A stretch of DNA of 64,000 nt from the NCBI RefSeq assembly GCF_027912835.1, contig NZ_CP115769.1:82120-146119 (forward strand), written 5' to 3'. Positions within the stretch are counted from its first letter, which is position 1. Each line of letters begins with the position of its first letter. The DNA is from Paracoccus sediminicola (lineage in GTDB: Bacteria > Pseudomonadota > Alphaproteobacteria > Rhodobacterales > Rhodobacteraceae). The translations under genes were made by a program, and so were the position numbers. Under the pieces are notes generated by a model. It worked only from the letters and a program-made list of their open reading frames with translations. It was not told the DNA's origin and ran no database searches. Below are positions 26,926 through 35,473 of this stretch, piece after piece.

Positions 26926-27726
26926 TCAGGCCTCCATGCGGATCAGGCCGGGGGCCTGTCCTGTCAAGCGTTCCAGGGTGCGGACGGCGGTGGCGAGCTG
27001 CGGCCCGACCGCGCTCTCCATCCGCTCGATCGGGGCCTCGCGCGGCAACGCGCCGCAGGTGAATACCACTGGCTCGGCCAGATTGCTGCTGCGGAAGGGC
27101 ACCGAGACGGCGTTATAGGCGGCCGACGTCCCGCCGCCGGCGGGGGTCGAGACAAAGCCGCGCTGCGCCAGTTCGTCATGCGCCTGCGGCCGGTGGTCCA
27201 TCATCGCGTGCAGCGCCTGCGCGTCCGGCAGAAGCTCGTCAGCTATGCGCTCGATCTCGGCCGGGCTGGTCGCGGCGATGAAGGCCCGCCAGGAGGAGAA
27301 GGGCTGCAAGGGAATCCGCTGCCCGACCTCGAGCCAGATCGAGGCCACGCGCCGCGGCCGCCAGGTGCGGATCAGCACCAGCTTGTCGGCGTCGCGCACC
27401 GCCAGCACGACCAGCGTCCCGGTATCGTCGGCCAGATCCTGCATCAGCTCATGCGCCGGCACCAGGAAGGACAGCGAGGCCGCCGCGACATGGCCCACCG
27501 CGACCAGCGTCGGCCCCGGCCGGAACCGGTCGTCGCGGGGCGACTGGACCAGATAGCCCAGCTCAAGCAAGGTGAAGGTCAGCCGCGAGACGGTCGATTT
27601 CGGCAGCCCCGTGCGCTGCGCGATCTCGGCATTGCTCAACCCGTCATCGGTGACGCGGAAGGCGCGCAGAACCGACAGCCCCCGGGCCAGGGTGGTCGCA
27701 AAGCGGGGATCGTTCTGCTCGGTCAT
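26926..27726 (-). CDS. IclR-family transcriptional regulator
   Basis: 266 residues. N-terminal winged helix (about 8-70: LSNAEIAQRTGLPKSTVSRL) and C-terminal IclR effector domain (about 85-255; TGTLVVLAVRDADKLVLIRT). IclR proteins commonly control an adjacent catabolic operon in response to a pathway acid. It lies within the block, two bases before the FadJ-like gene and nine bases after dctM, so it is probably transcribed with them and may act at the palindromic site upstream of dctP. Start ATG 27726. Confidence 0.88.
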   Translation of the reverse strand: MTEQNDPRFATTLARGLSVLRAFRVTDDGLSNAEIAQRTGLPKSTVSRLTFTLLELGYLVQSPRDDRFRPGPTLVAVGHVAAASLSFLVPAHELMQDLADDTGTLVVLAVRDADKLVLIRTWRPRRVASIWLEVGQRIPLQPFSSWRAFIAATSPAEIERIADELLPDAQALHAMMDHRPQAHDELAQRGFVSTPAGGGTSAAYNAVSVPFRSSNLAEPVVFTCGALPREAPIERMESAVGPQLATAVRTLERLTGQAPGLIRMEA

Positions 27727-27734
27727 CGCCTGCC

Positions 27735-29072
27735 TCACAAGCCGTTCGGGATCAGGGTCGAGATGGCGGGCACCAGGATCAGGATGGCCAGCACCACAAT
27801 ATCCATCGCCAGGAAGCGCATCACCCCGGCAAAGATCTGGTCCACGGTGATATCCCGCCCGGTGACGTTGCCGATGACAAAGACGTTCAGGCCCACAGGC
27901 GGCGTGATCAACCCGATTTCCAGCAGCTTGACCACGATCACCCCGAACCAGATCAGGTCCATGCCCAGATTGTCGACCATCGGGATCACGAAGGGCAAGG
28001 TCAGCACGATGATCCCCACCGGGTCGAGGAACATGCCCAGAAAGATATACAGCACCGAGATCGCCACCATCAGCAGCAGCGGCGACAGCCCGGCATCGGC
28101 CACCCATTGCGACACCATGCCCGCCGCCCCGGTCAGCGCGACGAAGGACACGAAGATCTTGGCGCAGGCGGCGATCAGGAAGATGGCGGCGGTCTGGATC
28201 AGGCTTTCGCGGATCGCGATCCACATGGACCGCAGGCTTAGCGAGCGTTCGGCGAAGCCGATCAGAATGGTCAGCAGGACGCTGACCGCCGCCGCCTCGG
28301 TCGCGGTGAAGATGCCGCCATAGATGCCGCCGATGATGACGGTGAACAGCACCAGCGCCGGCCAGGCCGACACCGCCGCCCGCAGCCGCGCCCCCCGGAC
28401 CAGCGGCGTGGGGTCCACCGGCGCCGCGGACGGATCGCGCGACACCCACCAGAAGACGACGATGACATAGCCCCCCAGCGTCAGAAGACCGGGCAGGATG
28501 CCGGCCAGAAACAGCTTGCTGATCGAGGTCTCGGTAAAGATGCCATACAGGATGAACAGCACCGAGGGCGGGATCAGCGACCCCAGCGTGCCCCCCGCCG
28601 CGACCGAGGCGGTGGCGAGCCGCGGGTTATAGCCCAGCCGCAGCATCTCCGGCACGCAGATCCGCCCCATGGTCGAGGCGCAGGCGATCGACGACCCCGA
28701 AATGGCCGAGAACCCGGCGCAGCCCATCAGCGAGGCGACGCTGACGCCCCCCGGCACCCGGCGTAGCCAGACATTGGCCGCGTCATAGATGCGGGTGGTG
28801 ATGCCGGTGTGATAGGCGATGTTGCCCAGCGCCACGAAGAGCGGGATCATAGACAGGTCATAGGAGTGGATCAGCTCGAAAAAGCTGTTCACGACCATGG
28901 ACGAGGTCGGGTTGATGGCGCGTTCCGGGGCAAAGCTGCCGCTGCGGAAGGCATAGATCAGGAAAGTGCCCACGGTCGCCACGCCGGCCAGCACAAAGGC
29001 GATCGGCACGCGCAGCGCCAGCAGCACGATGACCATTCCGAAGGCGACAAGTCCGATGGTTGCTGGATCCAT
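27735..29072 (-). CDS. dctM: TRAP transporter large permease (DctM-like)
   Basis: 445 residues, about 12 membrane segments. LALRVPIAFVLAGVATVGTF, ALGNIAYHTGITTRIYDAAN, GCAGFSAISGSSIACASTMG and LIPPSVLFILYGIFTETSI are DctM hallmarks. It forms the transport channel of a TRAP system with DctQ, driven by an ion gradient and fed by DctP. Two bases separate it from dctQ. Start ATG 29072. Confidence 0.92.
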   Translation of the reverse strand: MDPATIGLVAFGMVIVLLALRVPIAFVLAGVATVGTFLIYAFRSGSFAPERAINPTSSMVVNSFFELIHSYDLSMIPLFVALGNIAYHTGITTRIYDAANVWLRRVPGGVSVASLMGCAGFSAISGSSIACASTMGRICVPEMLRLGYNPRLATASVAAGGTLGSLIPPSVLFILYGIFTETSISKLFLAGILPGLLTLGGYVIVVFWWVSRDPSAAPVDPTPLVRGARLRAAVSAWPALVLFTVIIGGIYGGIFTATEAAAVSVLLTILIGFAERSLSLRSMWIAIRESLIQTAAIFLIAACAKIFVSFVALTGAAGMVSQWVADAGLSPLLLMVAISVLYIFLGMFLDPVGIIVLTLPFVIPMVDNLGMDLIWFGVIVVKLLEIGLITPPVGLNVFVIGNVTGRDITVDQIFAGVMRFLAMDIVVLAILILVPAISTLIPNGL

Positions 29073-29073
29073 C

Positions 29074-29580
29074 TCAGACGGACTCCTCTTCGGTGTGGGT
29101 GGTGACGGTCCCGGTGCGGCGCAGTTCCAGCGCGTCTTCCAGCGCGACCAGCGCCAGCCGGATCGTCATGATCACAAGGCCCAGAAGAAAGGCCAGCTTC
29201 ATGGGCCAGCGCGGGATGCCCAGAAGCCCGTCATAGAACTCGTTCGACCGCCACGATCCGGCAAGGTTGCGCCAGCTGGCATAGATCAGCGGCAGCACGG
29301 CCAGCAGCGCGATGATCCAGCCGAAAACGATCAGCCGGCCCCGCATCCGCGGCGACATGCGGTCGGTGACGAAGGTGACGGCGATATGGGCGCGGCTGGC
29401 CGTGGCCGCCGCCAGCGGAAAGACGATGGTGGGGATCATCAGCTCGCGGACGATGATGACGATGTCGGGCACGCTCCAGCCGAAGAACTGGCGGCCGATC
29501 ACATTGGCGCTGATCGCCAGCGTCAGCGCCAGGGTCGAGACGACCGCGAATTCAAGCAGGATACGTTCGATGGCCTTCAT
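29074..29580 (-). CDS. dctQ: TRAP transporter small permease (DctQ-like)
   Basis: 168 residues with four membrane segments. VIGRQFFGWSVPDIVIIVRE, FPLAAATASRAHIAVTFVTD and WKLAF-like WPMKLAFLLGLVIMTIRL are typical of DctQ. It bridges the periplasmic binding protein system and the large permease. It ends with an acidic tail (TVTTHTEEESV). Confidence 0.9.
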   Translation of the reverse strand: MKAIERILLEFAVVSTLALTLAISANVIGRQFFGWSVPDIVIIVRELMIPTIVFPLAAATASRAHIAVTFVTDRMSPRMRGRLIVFGWIIALLAVLPLIYASWRNLAGSWRSNEFYDGLLGIPRWPMKLAFLLGLVIMTIRLALVALEDALELRRTGTVTTHTEEESV

Positions 29581-29654
29581 GGTCGCACCTCCGGGTCCGG
29601 TCGGACGGGTTCGATCAAGGGATGGCCGGGACCGATGGCGGTCGGGCCGGAAAA

Positions 29655-29682
29655 CGGGCGCGCGTGGGGATCGGCGCGCCCG
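29655..29682 (-). terminator. Rho-independent terminator or attenuator between dctP and dctQ
   Basis: CGGGCGCGC (29655-29663) and GCGCGCCCG (29674-29682) form a perfect 9-base stem with a 10-base loop; on the minus strand the stem is followed by TTTT. It lies in the 124-base gap after dctP. Partial termination here would give more binding protein than permease, a common TRAP operon pattern. Confidence 0.65.
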
Positions 29683-29704
29683 CTTCTGTCAGGTCAGGCG
29701 GGGC

Positions 29705-30760
29705 TTAGTTGGCCTTGGGCGCCCAGGGATAGCCCTGCTCGTCGCGCTGCTTGGTGTATTCCACGATCAGCGCGGTGTATTCGTCCACCAGCCCTTGACC
29801 GTCGAGACCCGCAGCATTCGCGCGCTCGATCCACTCGCCGACATATTTCTTGCCGCCTTCGGCCAGACGCGCGCGATCCTCGTCCGAGATCTTCAGGACT
29901 GGAGTGCCCTGATCTTCCAGAATCTTGACAGAGCGGGCGTTGGCGTCGGTCAGGATGCGGGCAAATTCATCGGCCAGCCCCTCGCCCGCGGTCATGATCG
30001 CGGTCTGCTGCTCGGGCGTCAGCGCGTCGAAGCTGTCCTTGTTCATCATGATGCCAAGGGCGCCGATCTGGCCGAAATCCAGCTCGGTATAGCTGTCGAA
30101 GACCTCGTCGAACTTCAGCGCCTCGACCAGATAGGGATAGGTCTGGGTGCAGTCGATCAGGCCCGTGTCCAGCCCCTGAAACGCCTCGTAGACCGACATG
30201 TCGACCGGGGTCGCGCCAAGGTCGTGGAAAACCTTGCCATAGGCGCCGACGCCGCGGATCTTCAGACCCTTGACGTCGTCCAGCGACTCGATGGTCGCGC
30301 CCTTGCACCCGACCTGCACGGCCGATGTGGTATAGGTGCCGATATAGACCAGGTTCTGGCTGGCCAGGTTCTCCCTGATCTGCGCGTTCTCGCGCATCAG
30401 CTTGTCAGTGGCCTTCATTCCCACCCAAGGATCGGGGTTTGGAATCGGCAGGTCGGCCAGGCCATAGGCGATCATGTCCTGCGGAAAATAAACCCCAATG
30501 ACCGAGCCCATGTCGGCGACACCATCCCGGATCGACTGAACGGCGACCTTCTCGGAAAACAGCGCGCCGCCCCAGTTCACGTCGATGGTGAGTTCGCCGT
30601 TTGTCCGTTCGGCGACCTGGTCGACGAACCACTGCGTGGCCTCGGCGCGCACGCCGCGGTTGGGACCGGCCTCGCCGTAGATCAGCGTCATGGCCATCGC
30701 CGCGGACGAGGCCGAGCAGAGCAGGCCGAGGGTCAGGAAACTTGTCGTCAGAAAGCGCAT
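29705..30760 (-). CDS. dctP: TRAP transporter solute-binding protein (DctP-like)
   Basis: 351 residues with an N-terminal signal peptide (MRFLTTSFLTLGLLCSASSA, cleavage near AMA). KIRGVGAYGKVFHDLGATPV carries the Arg that clamps the ligand carboxylate in DctP folds, and YEAFQGLDTGLIDCTQTYPY is a second family mark. Located in the periplasm, it captures an organic acid. ATG 30760 is preferred over an upstream in-frame ATG because GGGAGGAG sits just before it and the signal peptide starts there. First gene of the transport-catabolic block. Confidence 0.92.
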   Translation of the reverse strand: MRFLTTSFLTLGLLCSASSAAMAMTLIYGEAGPNRGVRAEATQWFVDQVAERTNGELTIDVNWGGALFSEKVAVQSIRDGVADMGSVIGVYFPQDMIAYGLADLPIPNPDPWVGMKATDKLMRENAQIRENLASQNLVYIGTYTTSAVQVGCKGATIESLDDVKGLKIRGVGAYGKVFHDLGATPVDMSVYEAFQGLDTGLIDCTQTYPYLVEALKFDEVFDSYTELDFGQIGALGIMMNKDSFDALTPEQQTAIMTAGEGLADEFARILTDANARSVKILEDQGTPVLKISDEDRARLAEGGKKYVGEWIERANAAGLDGQGLVDEYTALIVEYTKQRDEQGYPWAPKAN

Positions 30761-30775
30761 GATGATTCTCCTCCC

Positions 30776-30812
30776 GTTCCAATTAGTAGCACATTGTGCC
30801 ATACAATGGAAC
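30776..30812. promoter_or_regulatory. Nested palindromes upstream of dctP: candidate IclR operator
   Basis: CATTGT (30792-30797) and ACAATG (30803-30808) are perfect arms around GCCAT, nested within GTTCCAAT (30776-30783) and AATGGAAC (30805-30812), which match at 7 of 8. The site is in the gap shared by dctP and the divergent membrane protein gene. Palindromes with TTCCA/TGGAA arms are common for IclR-family regulators. Confidence 0.5.
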
Positions 30813-30981
30813 AAACTTGCGTCGCCTCGAGAAAATTTGCGAGAGTGGCGCGGAGGCTTCGCAGAAAGGATAAAGAGTCGTGTTCAACTTGGCGGGAGAG
30901 GGCGTCGTCTTCATTTCCGGCCACGATGCCTGGCTCTACTGCGGCCGGCTGCGCACGCCCGCTGCCCGGACGCCCGCCTGA

Positions 30982-32412
30982 ATGCAGCCTTTTCCCCCGC
31001 CGGAACGCTCTGCCCGCACGTTGGTCGCACAGGGCTGCATCATCGTCGTCATTCTGGCGTCCCTTGCCGGCATCTTCATCCACTCTGCCGCCATCGGCCT
31101 GACCGCCGGCGCGGCGCTGGCGGTCTTTCTTGTCCTGTGCTGGCGGCAGTTTACTATCGCCACGTGGTTGACCGTCGGCCTTTGCGCCCTGCTGCTGGCC
31201 GCGGCAATGGTGTGCGGCATCGACATTGAGACGCTGTCCCGGGGGCTTGAGCGGATGGCTTTCCTGGCAGCGCTGCTGGCGCTTCTGGGCGCGCTGCGGG
31301 TGGTTGCCTCGGAGGCACCCGAGGTCGTCCGCGCCGGACGCTATCTCACGACCCGCCCGCCCGGCCGGCGCTATCTGGCAATGAACTTCGGCGGCCATGT
31401 CTTCGGCGTCCTGATCAATCTCGGCGGCATCGCGCTGCTGCTGGACATGACGCGGCGGTCGCTGGAGGAAACGAGCGCGCATCTGCCCCCGGATTTGCGG
31501 GAATGGCGGCTGCGCCGGATAACGACAGCCGTGCTGCGCGGCTTTGCGCTGGCCCCGCTCTGGTCGCCCATCGGGCTTGGGTTGAACGCCCTGCTGCTGG
31601 CGATGCCCGAACTGGAATACGCCGACATCGGGCCTGCGGGGTTGCTGGCAGCGGCGCTGTTCCTTGCTTGGGGCTGGTTTCTGGACTGGGCGGGGGCGCC
31701 GCACATCCCGCTTACGTCGCGGGCAGCCCCTCGACCGGATGCCGCCGACCGGGGCGGGGTTGCGCTGCTGGTGATGCATGTGGCGCTGCTGGCTGGGCTG
31801 GTCTTCGGGCTGCACGCGGCCACCGGGCTGCAGTTCCAGCAGGCGCTGCTGATCGCCGTGCCGGGCTACAGCCTGGCTTGGGCGGCGCGGATCGGGCGCG
31901 GCGGTCCGGGCCGCGCGGGTGCCGCGATGCGCCGCGCCACCGCCGGGACGATCCGGCGCTTTCCCCTGGCCGCCGCCGAGATCGGCGTCTTCGCCTCGGC
32001 GGGGCTTCTGTCGGTGCTGGCGCTGGAACTGCTGCCGATCGACCGGGTGCAGGCGCTGGTCGCCGCGCTGATCGGGGCCCCCTGGCAGATGGTCGTCCTG
32101 CTCAACCTCTCCATGTTCGCGCTGGCCACGGCAGGGGTGAACCCGATCATCACGGCCTCCGTCCTGGGCGGCCTCGTGACGCAACTGGACGTGCCGGGAC
32201 TGAGCGATGCGGCCGCGGCGCTGTGCCTTGCGGGAACCTGGAGCTGCGTCATGGGCTTCACGCCGCTGATGACGACGGTGGTCTATGCCGGCGCATTGGT
32301 CGGACGGCCCGCGGCGGTCGTGGGCTTCCGCTGGAACGGGCTCTACTGCCTGTCAGGGCTGGCCCTGTGGACGATCGGGATGGCGCTGCTCGTGCAATCG
32401 GGCCTGATGTGA
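30982..32412 (+). CDS. Polytopic membrane protein, function unknown
   Basis: 476 residues with about 11-12 hydrophobic segments. It looks like an ion-transporter-superfamily-type permease: paired halves and conserved-looking stretches such as NFGGHVFGVLINLGGIALLL, TTAVLRGFALAPLWSPIGLG and NLSMFALATAGVNPIITASV. No family could be named. It is transcribed divergently from dctP with the palindromic site between them, so it may be co-regulated and take part in transport for the same pathway (for example export of an intermediate). The ATG at 30982 lacks a strong ribosome site, so the start is uncertain. Confidence 0.6.
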   Translation: MQPFPPPERSARTLVAQGCIIVVILASLAGIFIHSAAIGLTAGAALAVFLVLCWRQFTIATWLTVGLCALLLAAAMVCGIDIETLSRGLERMAFLAALLALLGALRVVASEAPEVVRAGRYLTTRPPGRRYLAMNFGGHVFGVLINLGGIALLLDMTRRSLEETSAHLPPDLREWRLRRITTAVLRGFALAPLWSPIGLGLNALLLAMPELEYADIGPAGLLAAALFLAWGWFLDWAGAPHIPLTSRAAPRPDAADRGGVALLVMHVALLAGLVFGLHAATGLQFQQALLIAVPGYSLAWAARIGRGGPGRAGAAMRRATAGTIRRFPLAAAEIGVFASAGLLSVLALELLPIDRVQALVAALIGAPWQMVVLLNLSMFALATAGVNPIITASVLGGLVTQLDVPGLSDAAAALCLAGTWSCVMGFTPLMTTVVYAGALVGRPAAVVGFRWNGLYCLSGLALWTIGMALLVQSGLM

Positions 32413-32419
32413 GGCTCGC

Positions 32420-32732
32420 CCCCCTTTTCTTCTGCCACTTGGACAACGGCGCGATGGATGCTGGCGACCGAGGGCTGCGGATCGAGAAGGGCCAGACCCT
32501 CGATCAGTTCGACCATCTCCTTCGGGAAGATGCGCGTCCCGGCTTCCGGCCGGATCGGACGTGCAGGGCCTGCCGGCCCATCCGCCCGGTCGCGGGCCGG
32601 CCAGCGGCGCGCGGTCCGCATCGGGAGGCCCGCCCCGGCTGCCACCCTTGATGGTGGAGGTGCGGGCGCCGCAGGGCCATGCGGCGGGCGGCGTCCGCCC
32701 TGTCCGGCCCCATCCTCCGGTCCCTCCGTCAT
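32420..32732 (-). pseudogene. Mu/TniA-type transposase, N-terminal fragment (copy 1)
   Basis: From ATG 32732 the frame reads about 105 residues: PMRTARRWPARDRADGPAGP and FPKEMVELIEGLALLDPQPS followed by VASIHRAVVQVAEEKG, as in the N-terminal helix-turn-helix domains of Mu-like DDE transposases. It then runs into the 3' end of the membrane protein gene. The catalytic domain is absent. A related fragment lies at 43877-44035; both stand divergent to a resolvase gene. Confidence 0.55.
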
Positions 32733-32931
32733 GATGGTCTTCCCGTCCGCAAGGGGATGGTTCACCGGACGGTCTGAGAATGCGGCGCGGCTCCCTGTAG
32801 ATTTCTGCGTTTGATGGCGGAAGTCATTCTCATTTGATTGGTACGTTTATGGTATCATTGATGGGGCCTTTAGTGTTACATTCGGGCACGGTCCGCTCTG
32901 TGCGCGGCCTCGTCATGACCAGGAGGCACCC
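32733..32931. promoter_or_regulatory. Putative res/promoter region of transposon module 1
   Basis: 199 bases between the divergent transposase fragment and the resolvase. TCCGCAAGGGGATGGTT (32746-32762) is matched at 15 of 17 positions by the reverse complement of 43843-43859 in the second module. Resolvases normally act on a res site in this position. No crossover dinucleotide could be fixed by eye. Confidence 0.45.
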
Positions 32932-33534
32932 ATGTCAGAGACCCGCATTGGCTACGCCCGCTGCTCGACCGACAAGCAGGACCTCGCCGCGCAGCGGGTC
33001 GCGCTCCTCGATCTCGATGTGGCGGAAGACCGGATCTATACCGATCATGGCCTGACGGGCACCAACCGGGAGCGGCCGGGTCTCGCGCAGGCCCTGGCCG
33101 CAGTCCGTGAAGGCGACACGCTTGTCGTCCCGAAGCTCGACCGGCTGGCGCGGTCGGTCCCGGACGCCCGCGCCATCGCCGACGAGTTGGCGACGCGCGG
33201 GGTCAAACTGGCATTGGGAGCATCGGTCCACGATCCGACCGATCCGATGGGCAGGATGTTCTTCAACATCCTGCCCACGTTCGCCGAGTTCGAGGCTGAC
33301 CTGATACGCATGCGCACCAGGGAAGGCATGGCGGTTGCGCGCGCCAAAGGAAAGCTGAAGGGCAAGAAGCCCAAGCTCTCGGATCGCCGTCAGACGGAGT
33401 TGCGCCGCATGTATGACACGGGCGATTATTCGATCACCGATCTGGCGGAGCTGTTCGCCGTCTCGCGGCCGACCGTGTATCGCGTCCTGCAGCGGATACC
33501 GGGCGCCGATGGAGCCTCATCAGCCGCGCGGTAG
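32932..33534 (+). CDS. Serine resolvase/invertase (Tn3-resolvase type)
   Basis: 200 residues. Catalytic Ser12 in GYARCSTDKQDL, VVPKLDRLARSVPDA (active-site Arg region), FFNILPTFAEFEADLIRMRT (E-helix) and C-terminal helix-turn-helix YSITDLAELFAVSRPTVYRV. All parts are present, so the enzyme appears intact. AGGAGG just upstream of the ATG supports the start. It belongs to a truncated transposon whose transposase fragment is divergent. Close to the broken copy at 43136-43715. Confidence 0.88.
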   Translation: MSETRIGYARCSTDKQDLAAQRVALLDLDVAEDRIYTDHGLTGTNRERPGLAQALAAVREGDTLVVPKLDRLARSVPDARAIADELATRGVKLALGASVHDPTDPMGRMFFNILPTFAEFEADLIRMRTREGMAVARAKGKLKGKKPKLSDRRQTELRRMYDTGDYSITDLAELFAVSRPTVYRVLQRIPGADGASSAAR

Positions 33535-33917
33535 AGGATCGTCACTGCGCCTGTGCAATAAGCGCCCCGCGGGCACGGCTACGGCAACCCGAAGGGCGGG
33601 AACCGGAAGTTCGCTGCGGCGACAAGCCGATGGCTCAAAAAAGGTGGAAGCCGACATTCGGAGCGGACCAAGGTCGACGTTTGTTCTGCGCGACCGCAAG
33701 CCCGCTCCGAGCCCAAACTGACCGCGTTGGTCGTAGGAGGCTTCGCAGTGGCAGCATGGGCGTGCTTGTCGTGATCGGGCCCGAAGCCGACATTCATGCG
33801 GTTTGCGGCGAGAGTCCGGTTCGAGCCCAGATCGACCGTTGCTGCGCATCGCATGAATGTCCGTTTCCACCGCACTGGATCAGTTTAGAGGCGGACCCGC
33901 AGGTCCGCCCAAGTGAA
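33535..33917. repeat. Gene-free stretch with repeats
   Basis: No credible gene. AAGCCGACATTC occurs at 33648-33659 and again at 33784-33795. CATTCATGCG (33791-33800) is the exact inverse of CGCATGAATG (33850-33859); the pairing extends to 13 of 14 bases. The structure could be a hairpin of a lost element; origin not identified. Confidence 0.4.
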
Positions 33918-34331
33918 TCAACGCATGGCTTCGGTCAGCGCCTCGGTATCCTCGTAGAAGTGGTAAAGCGCGATTTTACCGTCCTCGACCCTCGTAATCA
34001 GGGCCCAATCGCTGACGAAAGGCCTGCCAGTCGCACGCACGGTGTGCGCCAGTGTGCCGTAGAGCGCGGCATGGGTCTCGTCTCCAAACGCCGCAATCAC
34101 GTCGAAATCACCCGGCTCCAGTACCTCGGCAAAACCAGCGAAGAACGCGGCGGCGCCGTCATGGCCGGTGAATGTTCCGTGCATCGGATTGCCGGGATTA
34201 CTTCGCGGATTGGTCGACACGAAGACCGCGTCGGGCGAAACTAGGGCCATGGCAGTTTCCATCGCATCTGAGAAGACCGCAGCGAGGAAGGCTTGGGTAA
34301 CCTGGGCGGCGGATTGTGTTACATCGGTCAT
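33918..34331 (-). CDS. SnoaL/NTF2-like family protein
   Basis: 137 residues of NTF2-like alpha+beta barrel: AQVTQAFLAAVFSDAMETAM, HGTFTGHDGAAAFFAGFAEV, DWALITRVEDGKIALYHFYE. Such proteins are small ligand-binding or isomerase-like folds; function is not fixed by sequence. The start codon overlaps the stop of the upstream dehydrogenase by one base, so the two are co-transcribed and probably co-regulated by the divergent LysR gene. Confidence 0.8.
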   Translation of the reverse strand: MTDVTQSAAQVTQAFLAAVFSDAMETAMALVSPDAVFVSTNPRSNPGNPMHGTFTGHDGAAAFFAGFAEVLEPGDFDVIAAFGDETHAALYGTLAHTVRATGRPFVSDWALITRVEDGKIALYHFYEDTEALTEAMR

Positions 34332-35389
34332 CAGGAAACTCCTTGATTGATTGTGGTCGGGGGAAATCCGGCAAGCACCAGCTTGCCGATGGTACGCTTG
34401 CCCTCGATCCGGGAATGGGCCGCGCGCAGGTTGGCAGCGTTGATCGAACCGAGAATTTCCGGCGTGGCGGGGGGCAATCGTCCGTCGTCGATCAAGGTCG
34501 CCACATGGTTTAGGATGACGCCTTGCCGTGTCCGGTCAGGGGTGGCGAACATGGACCGCGTGAACATGAATTCCCAGGTCAGCGTGGCGCTTTTCTGCAT
34601 CAGCAGATTCATGTCGGGCGGTGTGTCAAACGGAACGATACAGCAGATGCGCCCCTGCGGCGCGAGCATCGTCGCAAGGACAGGGAAGTGCGCGTCGGGG
34701 TCGGCGGCCAAAAGGATCAGGTCCGGCGCTGGCAGGTCGCGTGCAGACAGCTCTGCGGCCATGTCGCCCGAATGGTCGATCACTGCATCCGCGCCAAGCT
34801 TCAGGCACCAATCACGCGACTGATCTCGTGATGCAGTGGCGATGATAGTCAGACCAGGCACCATACGTGCGAGTTGGATTGCCATTGACCCAACCCCTCC
34901 GGCACCGCCGACGATCAAAAGGGTTCTTGCCGGAGCATCGATTTCTGCCATTCCACCGGGTTCAGGCAAGCCGATCCGTTCGAAGAGTGCTTCCCACGCG
35001 GTCAGCGCCGTCAGCGGCAGCGCCGCGGCATGTGCAGCGCGCAACCCTTTGGGCCGATGACCGACGAGTGCGGCCTCGACAATGTGCAACTCGGCATTGC
35101 CGCCAGGCCGGGTCAAATCGCCTGCATAGAAAACAGCGTCGCCGGGGGAAAAGCCTGTCACTTCGGCTCCAATGTCGATCACCGTGCCTGCCACGTCCCA
35201 CCCGAAAACGGCAAAGGTGTCGTCAGCCACTTTGCGCATCCGCACCCGGGCATCGGCGGGGTTAACGGAAATTGCCTCGACCCGAACCAAGAGGTCCTCG
35301 GCCTCTGGGAGCGGCGCCGGCAGGTCTCGGTCGACCAAAGACTGTGGCTCGCTAGCGGGTAGCGCCCGCCATGCTCCAATTGCCTTCAT
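34331..35389 (-). CDS. Medium-chain (zinc-binding-like) dehydrogenase/quinone oxidoreductase
   Basis: 352 residues. N-terminal GroES-like domain (AISVNPADARVRM, FGWDVAGTVIDIG) and C-terminal NADPH-binding Rossmann domain (TLLIVGGAGGVGSMAIQLAR). The cysteine cluster of zinc alcohol dehydrogenases is missing, so it is of the quinone oxidoreductase/zinc-free type that reduces quinones or enones. Divergent from the LysR gene 84 bases away. Confidence 0.87.
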   Translation of the reverse strand: MKAIGAWRALPASEPQSLVDRDLPAPLPEAEDLLVRVEAISVNPADARVRMRKVADDTFAVFGWDVAGTVIDIGAEVTGFSPGDAVFYAGDLTRPGGNAELHIVEAALVGHRPKGLRAAHAAALPLTALTAWEALFERIGLPEPGGMAEIDAPARTLLIVGGAGGVGSMAIQLARMVPGLTIIATASRDQSRDWCLKLGADAVIDHSGDMAAELSARDLPAPDLILLAADPDAHFPVLATMLAPQGRICCIVPFDTPPDMNLLMQKSATLTWEFMFTRSMFATPDRTRQGVILNHVATLIDDGRLPPATPEILGSINAANLRAAHSRIEGKRTIGKLVLAGFPPTTINQGVS

Positions 35390-35445
35390 GGATTATCCTC
35401 GGATTACCTCTTGCATTGGCGGTGAAGATAGTTCGAGTATTTCTG

Positions 35446-35458
35446 TCCGAAAGTCGGA
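35446..35458. promoter_or_regulatory. Palindrome in the dehydrogenase/LysR intergenic gap
   Basis: TCCGA (35446-35450), AAG, TCGGA (35454-35458): a short perfect inverted repeat 16 bases before the LysR start. It is a possible operator of the LysR protein; the T-N11-A pattern itself was not seen clearly. Confidence 0.35.
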
Positions 35459-35473
35459 AAAAATTGGCATGAT

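Noticed and set aside
30748..32184. Minus-strand frame of 478 codons opposite the unknown membrane protein
   Set aside because: Very rich in Gln/Arg/Pro; the plus strand has a clear pattern of hydrophobic segments instead.
33520..33870. Minus-strand frames in the gap after the resolvase
   Set aside because: No similarity or ribosome site; overlap the repeated words and so likely non-coding.
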